DNA from: an uncultured Clostridia bacterium
Lineage (GTDB): Bacteria; Bacillota; Clostridia; Saccharofermentanales; Saccharofermentanaceae
Direction of reading: 5' to 3'
DNA length: 47,485 bases
Assembly (NCBI GenBank): GCA_947303255.1
Contig: CAMYXL010000015.1
Coordinates: forward strand, 1-47,485
Numbering within the stretch: position 1 is the first letter of the stretch; every line of letters starts with the position of its first letter. A program made the position numbers and the translations under genes. The notes beneath the pieces are model-generated. The model searched no databases. It saw only the letters and a program-made list of their open reading frames with translations, and was not told where the DNA came from. This document shows, one piece after another, positions 34,327-42,669 of the stretch.

Positions 34327-34758
34327 TCAAGGTGTAGCATTGACTACACGATTAATCGCATTATCATACTCAACATCATAAGTATCTACAGATAGCTCTG
34401 CTTGCAATTTTTCAATAACTTTACTCAATACAATAGAAGAACTATCTAATTTTCCAATCTCTGAACTCAATGTATCAACATCTGCATCATATTCCCTTTT
34501 GCTTGAACGAGTTACACTTGCAAGATTCTGTAATTGTCCCCTGTCCTCCATCATTTCTGCATAAGCAGATGAATCAACACCACCAGAAGAACTTGACGAT
34601 GAACCAGAAGATGATGAAGACGAAGTAGTACAAGGGGTTGATGATCCTCCACTTGCTTTAGTTGTTGTTGATTTGCCACTAGTGGAACTACCCGAAGACG
34701 AACTCTTCGGTTTATACAAGTTCTCATAATATTTACACTTATCTTCGTAATCGCTCAT
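34327..34758 (-). CDS. Effector partner protein, family A with poly-Ser linker (module 2)
   Basis: The ATG at 34758 has AAAGGA about seven bases upstream. The 143 residues start MSDYEDKCKYYENLYKPK, followed by a low-complexity Ser/Thr/Gly stretch of about 55 residues and then the conserved family A domain, SSKREYDADVDTLSSEIGKL and EYDNAINRVVNATP. Modules 1 and 3 have the same domain without the long Ser stretch, so the linker is an expansion of this copy. It directly follows the terminator after esxA and would be reached by read-through or an unseen promoter. Confidence 0.75.
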   Translation of the reverse strand: MSDYEDKCKYYENLYKPKSSSSGSSTSGKSTTTKASGGSSTPCTTSSSSSSGSSSSSSGGVDSSAYAEMMEDRGQLQNLASVTRSSKREYDADVDTLSSEIGKLDSSSIVLSKVIEKLQAELSVDTYDVEYDNAINRVVNATP

Positions 34759-34777
34759 AACAAGTCCTTTTAAGCAT

Positions 34778-34810
34778 AAAAAAGTTGTTCGGGAACCGAA
34801 GTTCCCGAAC
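34778..34810 (-). terminator. Terminator (possible attenuator) between esxA and effector module 2
   Basis: GTTCGGGAAC (34787-34796) and GTTCCCGAAC (34801-34810) form a perfect ten-base-pair stem around a CGAA-type tetraloop; on the minus strand six T residues follow. It lies ten bases after the esxA stop and 20 bases before the partner A2 start. Partial read-through would give high esxA and low effector output. Confidence 0.88.
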
Positions 34811-34820
34811 ACAACTAACA

Positions 34821-35114
34821 TTAAGAACCCTTTCTGGTGTTAGCTGCCTCAACATCGTCATAGTTGGTAGCTGCTGTATTAAGATCCTTGGAAACGCCAT
34901 CCAAATATGCTACTGCATTAGCAAATGTCTGGTATGTAGCGCGAATGTTCTGTGAGAAGGATGTGGAAGCTTCACCAGTCCACTTTCCTTCCAAATCCTC
35001 AACATTCTTCTGAATAGATCCATAGAGAGTATCCAACTCTCCAGAGAGAGAAGCAAATGTCGCTGACAACTCTCTCAGTTCAGCTGATGATACGCGCAAA
35101 TTATCTGCACCCAT
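34821..35114 (-). CDS. esxA: WXG100 protein EsxA
   Basis: The ATG at 35114 has a strong AAAGGAGG site eight bases upstream. The 97-residue product is a helix-turn-helix with the WXG turn at GKWTGEAS near residue 44, the hallmark of ESAT-6-like secreted proteins that dimerise and bind EssC domain D3. The C-terminal export motif YxxxD/E is present as YDDVE near the end. It has its own promoter and terminator. Codon use looks host-like although the effector module next to it is AT-rich. Confidence 0.95.
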   Translation of the reverse strand: MGADNLRVSSAELRELSATFASLSGELDTLYGSIQKNVEDLEGKWTGEASTSFSQNIRATYQTFANAVAYLDGVSKDLNTAATNYDDVEAANTRKGS

Positions 35115-35176
35115 TTCTGTATCCTCCTTTCCCCGAAAATTGATAAGAACATCCAAAATGCATTATCATAATAAGG

Positions 35177-35205
35177 AGTATACAAATTGTTCAGTCGTGT
35201 CTCAA
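35177..35205 (-). promoter_or_regulatory. SigA-type promoter of esxA
   Basis: On the minus strand TTGAGA (35200-35205) and TATACT (35177-35182) are 17 bases apart, about 65 bases before the esxA ATG. With the terminator behind the gene it allows esxA to be a single-gene transcript. The remaining spacer to 35380 is AT-rich and no other element was seen. Confidence 0.65.
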
Positions 35206-35379
35206 CATCAATATAAAAATTGACTGATTTTTTGTGCACATGCTCGAGATTACACAAATAATTTTGTGAAAAATTGCAGATTTACTAGAAACGTTTTTCC
35301 ATTGTAGATAAATCATTCCTCAAAATCTTGTGGACAAAATACTGATATTTTATGGCAAAATTGTGAAGTCAATTATCTG

Positions 35380-37152
35380 TCAATATCTGTACGGCAAAAT
35401 TTTTGCTTCGATGCATCTGTTTAAGTACTCTTCACTACGGGTAAATCCCAATACGACTGTTCTTCGAGAGGTACCACCATTAAGGAGATCAATCCAATAA
35501 TTCATGCCATCAGGTTCACCCTCTCGACCCATAAATGTTATGTAAAGGCGCTTAACAAATTCCTCATTCGAAATATTTTGATCCTGAAGTTCCTTGCTGA
35601 GAAAAAATTCGAGACCAACTTCTTCACCGGTTATCCTGTGACTGGAAAGAAGAAGTGCCCAGTAAGCCATTCCTGAACAATCAGGATCACGATTGAGTGC
35701 TGTTTTATAAAGATTTTCAGTAAAGTCGGCCACCATTTCTGAAGGACCTACATTAACTTTTGGCATTATATTTGTTCCCGAACGGATTCCATAAACTGCG
35801 CACATATCGGCCCACTCCTGAGAATTGATAAAGAAATCTACGCAATCATTTCTAGAAATCTCTTTGGAGGAGACTTTACCAATCCAGTATTCCATACCAG
35901 CTGAATCCGGTTCACGGTTGAAGAAAACAGTGTATAGAACTTTGATGAATTCTTCATCAGAGTAATTCATTGAAATGAATTCAGGACTCTTGATAAAGTC
36001 CTTAGCTGCCTGTCCACCAGTTATTGTTTGTGAATTCAAAAGACCATACCAATAATCACGACCTTCATCATCAGGTAATCTTCCAAATGTGCAATCATAA
36101 AGACGGTAAACAAATCCACTGGCGTGTTCTCTACCGACACAATCGCTTGGAAGGTAGCTATATATCATCTCAGAAGCAGATTTATTATTTGAAGGATTTG
36201 TTGTTGGTGTCGATGTGGGCAGAACCTCAAATACAGCTATAAACTTTCTGTTAGTATTAGTAACTTCAAAAGAGTAAGTCTTGTTAGTGGATACGTCTTT
36301 CACAGAAGACGACATTTCTTCCTGCCATTTTACGAATTTGTATCCATTCTTGGGCTCCGCGCTGATTGAAACCTTCTGACCAGGAGCAGCTCCAAATGCA
36401 TCCGTACAAGTACCGCCCTCAGCAGGTGAGCAGGAAGTTCTGATACGCGTTGTCAATAAAGTAGTGTTTGTATCATAACAAAAAATTTTGCTGGATGATT
36501 TATACGAACGATAATATGTAAGATTGGCAGAGGTATCATTGTAAAGGGTAGCATCGGCATAGATCTTCAATATTCCGTTAAGAGCCGAAATGTCCAAGGT
36601 GCTGAGTTTATTGTCGTAGGTTCTAAGGATTGTTACAGGTTCTATGCAGTTCGTACAAAACTTTATATTGGTTATCTTATTGGAGTTACAGGTAAGAGAC
36701 TGAAGATATCTATTGTTACTTACGTCCAGCTCTGTGAGTTGATTCTTATCACACTTCAATTGTCTCAACATAGTAAGTTTGCTCAAATCCAGAGATGTCA
36801 ACTTGTTGTTATCACACTCCAATTGTTGAAGATGAGGAAGATTTAACTCTAAACTCGTTAGATTGTTCGATCCGCATTTTAAGGAAGGAATTCCGTCAAG
36901 GTAGTTAATTCCTTCCAAAGAAGTTATATTTTTGTTGGAGCAATTTAATACTAATATCTCACCCTTCTCAGCTTCACTAAGGAAATTATCGCCGCTAGTA
37001 TCGTATTTTTTTACGCATTCTAAAAATTTCGCATCCGGAAAGTGTTTCGAGTCAAGTTCTACGCCAGAATCAGCATACGTCGGAACACAAACAACCTGCA
37101 AAATCATGATTATCGACAAAAAGACAATAGAAAAATGGGAGAAACGTTTCAT
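35380..37152 (-). CDS. Secreted leucine-rich repeat and DUF4214 protein
   Basis: 590 residues. A signal peptide (MKRFSHFSIVFLSIIMILQV, cleavage after TYA) precedes leucine-rich repeats at about 60-200 (LTSLDLSKLTMLRQLKCD, LTELDVSNNRYLQSLTC), an InlB/Listeria-Bacteroides-type repeat at about 225-300 (PAEGGTCTDAFGAAPGQ, GYKFVKWQE), and three to four DUF4214 units at about 340-580, each with the pattern FVxxLYxxxFxRxPDxxGxxYW. LRRs bind proteins; DUF4214 is common in secreted proteins, often surface-located. A clean TATAAT -10 is at 37212-37217 on the minus strand. It sits between esxA and the kinase operon and is divergent from the latter. The gene is AT-rich. A surface-binding or adhesion role fits. 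Confidence 0.85.
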   Translation of the reverse strand: MKRFSHFSIVFLSIIMILQVVCVPTYADSGVELDSKHFPDAKFLECVKKYDTSGDNFLSEAEKGEILVLNCSNKNITSLEGINYLDGIPSLKCGSNNLTSLELNLPHLQQLECDNNKLTSLDLSKLTMLRQLKCDKNQLTELDVSNNRYLQSLTCNSNKITNIKFCTNCIEPVTILRTYDNKLSTLDISALNGILKIYADATLYNDTSANLTYYRSYKSSSKIFCYDTNTTLLTTRIRTSCSPAEGGTCTDAFGAAPGQKVSISAEPKNGYKFVKWQEEMSSSVKDVSTNKTYSFEVTNTNRKFIAVFEVLPTSTPTTNPSNNKSASEMIYSYLPSDCVGREHASGFVYRLYDCTFGRLPDDEGRDYWYGLLNSQTITGGQAAKDFIKSPEFISMNYSDEEFIKVLYTVFFNREPDSAGMEYWIGKVSSKEISRNDCVDFFINSQEWADMCAVYGIRSGTNIMPKVNVGPSEMVADFTENLYKTALNRDPDCSGMAYWALLLSSHRITGEEVGLEFFLSKELQDQNISNEEFVKRLYITFMGREGEPDGMNYWIDLLNGGTSRRTVVLGFTRSEEYLNRCIEAKILPYRY

Positions 37153-37211
37153 TTCTAATCTTACCTTCTTTTCAAATTATAAAATTTCCCGACTTGCGCT
37201 TCATGAATTTC

Positions 37212-37217
37212 ATTATA
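37212..37217 (-). promoter_or_regulatory. -10 element of the LRR/DUF4214 gene
   Basis: A perfect TATAAT lies about 60 bases before the ATG on the minus strand. The -35 17 bases upstream (AATGTA) is weak, so the promoter may be assisted or controlled. It faces away from the kinase-operon promoter. Confidence 0.4.
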
Positions 37218-37245
37218 CACGATGAAAAAAATAATACATTATTAA

Positions 37246-37280
37246 TTGACAACGATTTCTGAGCATATAATAATATAATA
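37246..37280 (+). promoter_or_regulatory. Promoter of the TEIL protein, surface protein and kinase operon
   Basis: A consensus TTGACA -35 at 37246-37251 is followed by an AT run with candidate -10 sites TAATAA (16-base spacing) and AATAAT (17-base spacing). It lies about 30 bases before the GTG start at 37304. Back-to-back with the LRR gene promoter. Confidence 0.65.
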
Positions 37281-37303
37281 TCATTATTTTGAGGTTGAGT
37301 TTT

Positions 37304-37600
37304 GTGAATGAGATTCTCTTTTATGGTGGAATAGTTCTAGCCGGCATTTTCATGTTGGCCTCTATAATATTGTTTTTTTACAATAAGGTCTACTCCGCTA
37401 TAGCTTTTTTTACTCATCGAGACAGGAAGACTGTTGTTAAGTCGCCTGCCGTTAAACCGAGCAAAAAAATGAAGACAAAGAAGACCCCAACTGTTCAAGA
37501 AGTTTCCCCTCAGTTTAATAATGATGATACCGAGATACTAAGATCAACTGAAGACTATACAGAAATCTTATGTGACGATGTTACAGAAATATTGGAGTAG
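37304..37600 (+). CDS. Small membrane protein with three C-terminal TEIL motifs
   Basis: Starts with GTG at 37304 behind GAGG with nine-base spacing. The 98 residues comprise a membrane helix (about 5-27), a basic region (about 38-60, RDRKTVVKSPAVKPSKKMK) and an acidic tail with three copies of TEIL at Thr76, Thr86 and Thr94. In each, Thr is preceded by Asp, Tyr or Val in acidic surroundings and followed by Leu at +3, a pattern compatible with kinase phosphorylation and FHA binding. The cytoplasmic FHA protein has the same TEIL at Thr226. The surface-protein gene starts four bases after the stop. A phosphorylated docking platform is inferred. No family is recognised. Confidence 0.75.
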   Translation: MNEILFYGGIVLAGIFMLASIILFFYNKVYSAIAFFTHRDRKTVVKSPAVKPSKKMKTKKTPTVQEVSPQFNNDDTEILRSTEDYTEILCDDVTEILE

Positions 37601-37604
37601 TATT

Positions 37605-40600
37605 ATGAAGAAACTTAATCTTGTTTTAACTGTAGTGTTTTGCCTCTTCCTTATTCTTGGTTCCTTTTTCTCAGCACTTTTTTCCGAAAATGTAATTGCT
37701 GATGATGACCAAGATACACCTAAATTCTATTATCGCTCAGTAGGAAACGGTTTGCAGATATTCGTTAACGAAAGCAGGAGTGACTCAAATGCGCTTCGAA
37801 TTACGAAAGCAATATATTATAATGAACCTGATTATTACGTTTTTTCGAAAATAGGAAATAAAGTATACGAAGATGGTAATTTGTCACAGGATAGTTTTTC
37901 GGAGAATGCTTGGAAGTATTTTTATACTTTTGATAATTATGCTTATCCAGATAAAGAAGTAGTTTTTGAAAAGATTGATTCGTTATTTGGCGAAATCAAT
38001 CAAGATGCTGTTCTCGATGGAGATAATTTAACATTGGATTTTGCTAAGGCTTTTGATTATGGTTTTAACAATTCGGTCGAGATCAAAGTAAACAACAGCA
38101 ATACTCCTTTAGATTCAAATGCTTTTACTTTCAAAAATAATAAACTAACAATTAAAAACATCAATTGGGAATTAGGAGACAATAAGTTTAGTGTTAAATT
38201 CTATGACCTTAATTACACTTATAATTTTATTGTAACTAAGTATCCTGAAATCACTAACGTCAAGATAGGAGATACTGTTTTGTCAGATAAATCTGCCAAT
38301 ATCGTTAGCGGTTCCTATGACTTCATTTTTGATATATCTCCAATATCTGGTTTGAAGAAAACAGAATTATCCATATTCGATATTACATCAGACAGGGAGA
38401 TTTACAATAATGCTTCCACTTCTAAATCGACTAATCAAAAATTCACGGTCGATCTGACAGATATGGATGGATGTGTAGGACATGATTATTCTTATGAAAT
38501 ACAAATAACTGACAACAATAACAAAACTTACACCTATAAAAATGGTCAGTTTGTAACCGAGCAGGAAGATTCTCAATTAAGCTCATTTAGTATTGTCAGC
38601 AATCATAAATTAGTTGCAGATTTTGCGAGCGACAATGAAAATGCAAAGACTGTTGCTAAGAAAGATGATACTTTCAGTATCAAATTGAGTTCTGATGGAG
38701 ATATCACTGGTATTGCAGCTAGAATCGAAGGTGTTGACGTTATTTATCCGGAAGTTTTGGAGGACGAAGAATCCTGGAGTGTAGATGAAGATGTTTTCTC
38801 TTATTCAGGAACCATTGCATCAGTTAGTTCATTGAGATATTTGAACACATATATCACTGTTTCTTACGAAGATGGAACGGATTACTATGATCCTCTCTCG
38901 TTTAACAACCATATCACCGTATATCCGGCTTTGAACGTTTCAGTTAACTCTTATAGCACAAATGTACAATCAAAAAAGCTTACAGTTAATGATTCATTCA
39001 CTGCAAATTTGAATTATACTCCAAGCCGAAAGTATAATCTGTCTCCTGAGTTATCTATTTCTTGTTTTCTAAAAACTCTGAGCGGTAACGAAGAAGACAC
39101 TTTGCCTGTTGGTGACTCTTGCATTTCAGGTCTTGCGGCAACCATAGAAATGTCAGATGTGTCAAGTTGTTGTGCCGAAAACCAGGCATTCTCGTTCTAT
39201 ATGACTTTATGTGATAAGGCTGGAAACACATGTAATGTTAAGATAGATCCGAGTGGTTATACTTACTATGGTCCTTTTACAACTGATGAACTAAGACTAG
39301 ATACTTCAAACGCGAATACATATACGGACGAAAATAGTGTGGAATATCAGTTCGTAAACGATGACGATCATCTTTCCATATGCTTCACGAGCAATCATAA
39401 CCCGATTGATTACTCAATAACTTTTCCTGGAATGAATAACGATATAAGGGGAAGAGTATACGAAGGTGCTGTAACACCTGGGTGTTTTGTAATTGAGTTA
39501 TACAATATAACAGATTATGGATTAGAAGTTGGAAAACCGGTTGATTTGGATATTCTTCTAAGTGATATAAACGGAGCCGTTTCCACCACGGAAATTGATC
39601 TCCAAAACATCATTTATTTGGGTGATTTCTCAATCGCTCACAACAGTGATGATTTCCAGAATGATCAATATCTGACAATTGATGATTCTATCGACCTGGT
39701 ATTAAATGCTTCTGATTTAGCTACAACCGGAAGAGAAGTTACTCTAAAAGCAATTAGCTTAGAATATTACAACGTTTTAAATGATCAGTTCCATTCCATT
39801 GATTGTTGGAATGAGGAAGATGGAACTTTTGAATCTGTCAAATCCAAGACTATTCCTATGAGTGTATTGTCCGATATTAATCCACTCATCAGCCCTGATT
39901 ATCTTAAGTTGGAAATTAAAGCAAAATTTGAAGACAGAAGTGGAAACCTCGTTGAAACCACAATTGATACAAATTGTTATTACTATAGAGCAATTGAGGA
40001 ATCAATAAGCAAGGTGAACATTACCAATTCTCACGACAGTTCTGTAGCTAAGGTAGGAGATACTCTCACCTTGAGTTTCAACTGTACGCATCCGTTAGGA
40101 AGCAAAAACAATGTTGATGCATCCGGAAATCGTATCCTTAAGGGAACTTTGAATGGCGATGCTGTTACATTCACATCCTCAGACGGACTGATTTGGACTG
40201 CTGAATTCACTGTTTCAGAGAATAACAAGTGGAATGATAACAGCGGCATTGATCTTTATCTGGAACTTTACGATGAATCAGACAATGAGCATTACGTAAT
40301 GACAAATAAAGATGTCAGCAATCCTATGGTCTATTATTCTCCGATCAGTATTAGCAACTTTATTTTCAAGTCTGATAATGCAAATGCTGATGGCAAACTT
40401 GCAAATGACGATGATAAGATAACTCTTTCTTTTGATTCGACACACCAATTGAAAGTGGAGAATGCTTATATTGCAGACAAGAAGGTTGATTTCACAGAAA
40501 ACGTTTCCGACGGCGTATATTCATATGCAACAACATGTAATGTCAGCGATCTTGAAATTGAAGATAATAATCCTGTTTCATTTAAGTTTGATCTCAACGA

Positions 40601-42662
40601 CCAGGCCGGCAATGAGACATACCATCTTGATTATGAGTCCACGAAGATAAGCGTTATCTATCAGGCTCCTATTGAGTTGTCTGAAACGAGCATAATCAGT
40701 AGTAACGATAATGATAAGTATCTTGCAAAAGACGGCAACTACATTACTGTTGAATTCGAGACTACACATCCAGTCAACATCGTTTCAGCAACAGTTGCAG
40801 GCAACGACCTTACTTTGAAGAGCCGTGATAACGACAAGATGCATTGGTCCGGTACTTACCTTGTAACCAACAATATCGTATCAGACAACGGAAAGATCAA
40901 CGTAAAAGTTGAAGTCGGAGATGACTCAGGCAACGATAATGTTGTTCTGTCTTCCGATGACATCATGTACTATGCACCTTTGACTGTGTCTTCAGCTACG
41001 ATCTCAACAGATAACAGCAATGACTCGACAAAATATGCCATCGACGGAAATACTGTTGTTGTAAGCTTTATTACAAACCATAAGATCGCTACATCATCAT
41101 CTTCATTCAGTCTCGCAGGACGTTCCGGCCTTTCTGTCTCTGAAGAAGCTTTGAGTAACGGTTCTTACAAGTATACTTTCTCCAGAAAGATCGCTAATGG
41201 TGAATTGAGCGATCTGTCTGTTGTAGCATTTGATCTTTCAGTAACAGATATCGCCGGAAACAGTGTTGTTTCATTAAACGAGAAGTCATCAGGAGTGATC
41301 AATTCCATCACTTACTATAGTCCGTTGACAGTAACAACATCTATCGAATCCAGCGGCAGCAATTCCAACTATGCTAAGAACGGAGATACTGTCACAGTTA
41401 AGGCAACAGTCAATCACGCAGCATCAGCAACTTCTGCTTCACTGCTCGACAAGTCTATGGGTGTATCAGGAAATGAATCAACATCCATAACCTTAACATA
41501 TACTATCTCAACAGCTGAGAGTTCCATGAAAGAAGGCACATTGTCTGCATCATTTAATTTTGCTGATGTAGCAGGTAATACTCTTTCCGTCACAGAGATC
41601 AATTCCGGATCCGTAATCTATGACAGAACAAAGCCGTCTATAGATGTAAGCAATGGTTTCTCCGGTTTCTCAGCTGATGACATTACTTTTGATATCAGCA
41701 TTGCTGACAGCAATATCGATAAGGATAAGACTACAGTAGATGTTAACGGAACAATCCGTAAGATCGGCAACGGACTTGAAGCAGACGGTACTACCTACTC
41801 CACTGTTGTTAAGAACGAGGAAGACGGTACTTTGACAGTAACCATCTCTGCTGTTGACCTTGCCGGAAACTCAGCAACTCCGGTTAAGTACACTGTAACT
41901 ATTGATAAGTCCAACCCTACGGTTACTACCACCACTTTGTATTCAACATCCAATAAGTTGTTCAAGCCTGGTCTTGTGGTAGCTGAACTTTTCGAGATAA
42001 ACGAAGAGAATATGTCTGAGATCACATGTACGGTATCAGACGGTTCTTCTGTATACGATTGGGATATCAATACTCCACTTGATACAGACGGTAAGAAGAC
42101 TATCTCGATCATCGCTGTCGATAAGGCAGGAAATGCATCCGAGCAGTTGGTATTTGACCTTTATATCGACGGAACAGCTCCAAATCCTATCCTGACTGAC
42201 AAGATCGCTAATAAGGTCTTAAGCGTAGGCACGAATGAATTCAACGACCCTACGACAATCGTATTCAGTCTCCAGGATCTGGCATATAACCCGGATGAGC
42301 CTGATAAGTTTACTAAGATCCTTATCACTTGCCCTGACGGATCCGTTGTTGATATCTTGGCCGACAATTCTGTAAATTCTGACGGTGAATACTTCTATGA
42401 TTTCAACGAATACGGAACCTACACGGTTGTATTAGAGGCTGAGGATGAACTCGGAAACGCAACAGGCGAGATCAAGTATGAGATCAATATCAAGGAGAAG
42501 CCGCTTGATGCTTTGAAGCGTGTTTTCTCTACTGAGGACGGTGAAGGCGGAACTAAGTTCAACTACAAGAAAGCAGCCATCATCGGAGGCGGATCCGTAG
42601 CAGGAATTGCTTTGATCGCAACCTGCGCAGTCTTCCTCATCAGAAGAAAGAGAATCAGATAA
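37605..42662 (+). CDS. Giant membrane-anchored surface protein with Ig-like repeats
   Basis: The ATG at 37605 has TTGGAG eight bases upstream. The 1,685-residue protein has a signal peptide (MKKLNLVLTVVFCLFLILGS), a unique N-terminal region to about residue 430, at least seven or eight tandem units of about 105-120 residues, three further Ig-like domains ending in DxAGN motifs, and a C-terminal membrane helix (IIGGGSVAGIALIATCAVFL) followed by RRKRIR. No LPXTG is present, so it is a membrane-spanning rod outside the cell. EsaA/YueB of known systems also projects a large outside domain, but has six helices and different sequence; a functional replacement is possible. GC rises toward the 3' half. 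Confidence 0.9.
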   Translation: MKKLNLVLTVVFCLFLILGSFFSALFSENVIADDDQDTPKFYYRSVGNGLQIFVNESRSDSNALRITKAIYYNEPDYYVFSKIGNKVYEDGNLSQDSFSENAWKYFYTFDNYAYPDKEVVFEKIDSLFGEINQDAVLDGDNLTLDFAKAFDYGFNNSVEIKVNNSNTPLDSNAFTFKNNKLTIKNINWELGDNKFSVKFYDLNYTYNFIVTKYPEITNVKIGDTVLSDKSANIVSGSYDFIFDISPISGLKKTELSIFDITSDREIYNNASTSKSTNQKFTVDLTDMDGCVGHDYSYEIQITDNNNKTYTYKNGQFVTEQEDSQLSSFSIVSNHKLVADFASDNENAKTVAKKDDTFSIKLSSDGDITGIAARIEGVDVIYPEVLEDEESWSVDEDVFSYSGTIASVSSLRYLNTYITVSYEDGTDYYDPLSFNNHITVYPALNVSVNSYSTNVQSKKLTVNDSFTANLNYTPSRKYNLSPELSISCFLKTLSGNEEDTLPVGDSCISGLAATIEMSDVSSCCAENQAFSFYMTLCDKAGNTCNVKIDPSGYTYYGPFTTDELRLDTSNANTYTDENSVEYQFVNDDDHLSICFTSNHNPIDYSITFPGMNNDIRGRVYEGAVTPGCFVIELYNITDYGLEVGKPVDLDILLSDINGAVSTTEIDLQNIIYLGDFSIAHNSDDFQNDQYLTIDDSIDLVLNASDLATTGREVTLKAISLEYYNVLNDQFHSIDCWNEEDGTFESVKSKTIPMSVLSDINPLISPDYLKLEIKAKFEDRSGNLVETTIDTNCYYYRAIEESISKVNITNSHDSSVAKVGDTLTLSFNCTHPLGSKNNVDASGNRILKGTLNGDAVTFTSSDGLIWTAEFTVSENNKWNDNSGIDLYLELYDESDNEHYVMTNKDVSNPMVYYSPISISNFIFKSDNANADGKLANDDDKITLSFDSTHQLKVENAYIADKKVDFTENVSDGVYSYATTCNVSDLEIEDNNPVSFKFDLNDQAGNETYHLDYESTKISVIYQAPIELSETSIISSNDNDKYLAKDGNYITVEFETTHPVNIVSATVAGNDLTLKSRDNDKMHWSGTYLVTNNIVSDNGKINVKVEVGDDSGNDNVVLSSDDIMYYAPLTVSSATISTDNSNDSTKYAIDGNTVVVSFITNHKIATSSSSFSLAGRSGLSVSEEALSNGSYKYTFSRKIANGELSDLSVVAFDLSVTDIAGNSVVSLNEKSSGVINSITYYSPLTVTTSIESSGSNSNYAKNGDTVTVKATVNHAASATSASLLDKSMGVSGNESTSITLTYTISTAESSMKEGTLSASFNFADVAGNTLSVTEINSGSVIYDRTKPSIDVSNGFSGFSADDITFDISIADSNIDKDKTTVDVNGTIRKIGNGLEADGTTYSTVVKNEEDGTLTVTISAVDLAGNSATPVKYTVTIDKSNPTVTTTTLYSTSNKLFKPGLVVAELFEINEENMSEITCTVSDGSSVYDWDINTPLDTDGKKTISIIAVDKAGNASEQLVFDLYIDGTAPNPILTDKIANKVLSVGTNEFNDPTTIVFSLQDLAYNPDEPDKFTKILITCPDGSVVDILADNSVNSDGEYFYDFNEYGTYTVVLEAEDELGNATGEIKYEINIKEKPLDALKRVFSTEDGEGGTKFNYKKAAIIGGGSVAGIALIATCAVFLIRRKRIR
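38920..41620 (+). repeat. Tandem Ig-like protein repeats in the surface protein gene
   Basis: Successive units begin near 38920, 39265, 39616, 39983, 40332, 40660, 40970 and 41313 at 310-370-base spacing. Each opens with a Y-Y/L-(S/G/A)-P-(L/F/I) strand (YYGPF, YYSPIS, YYAPLTV, YYSPLTV), then a YAKDGDTVTVxF-like strand, an NH or TH pair and a closing (D/N)xAGN motif. The units are diverged at base level, so slippage is old. Boundaries are approximate. Confidence 0.75.
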
Positions 42663-42669
42663 TCGCATA

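Noticed and set aside
34560..34720. Poly-Ser coding stretch as a possible phase-variable repeat
   Set aside because: The codons are mixed (TCA, TCT, AGT, TCG) and not a pure short tandem repeat, so slippage is unlikely.
37605..42662. Naming the giant protein EsaA/YueB
   Set aside because: It has a signal peptide and one C-terminal helix, not six helices, and no sequence likeness was seen.
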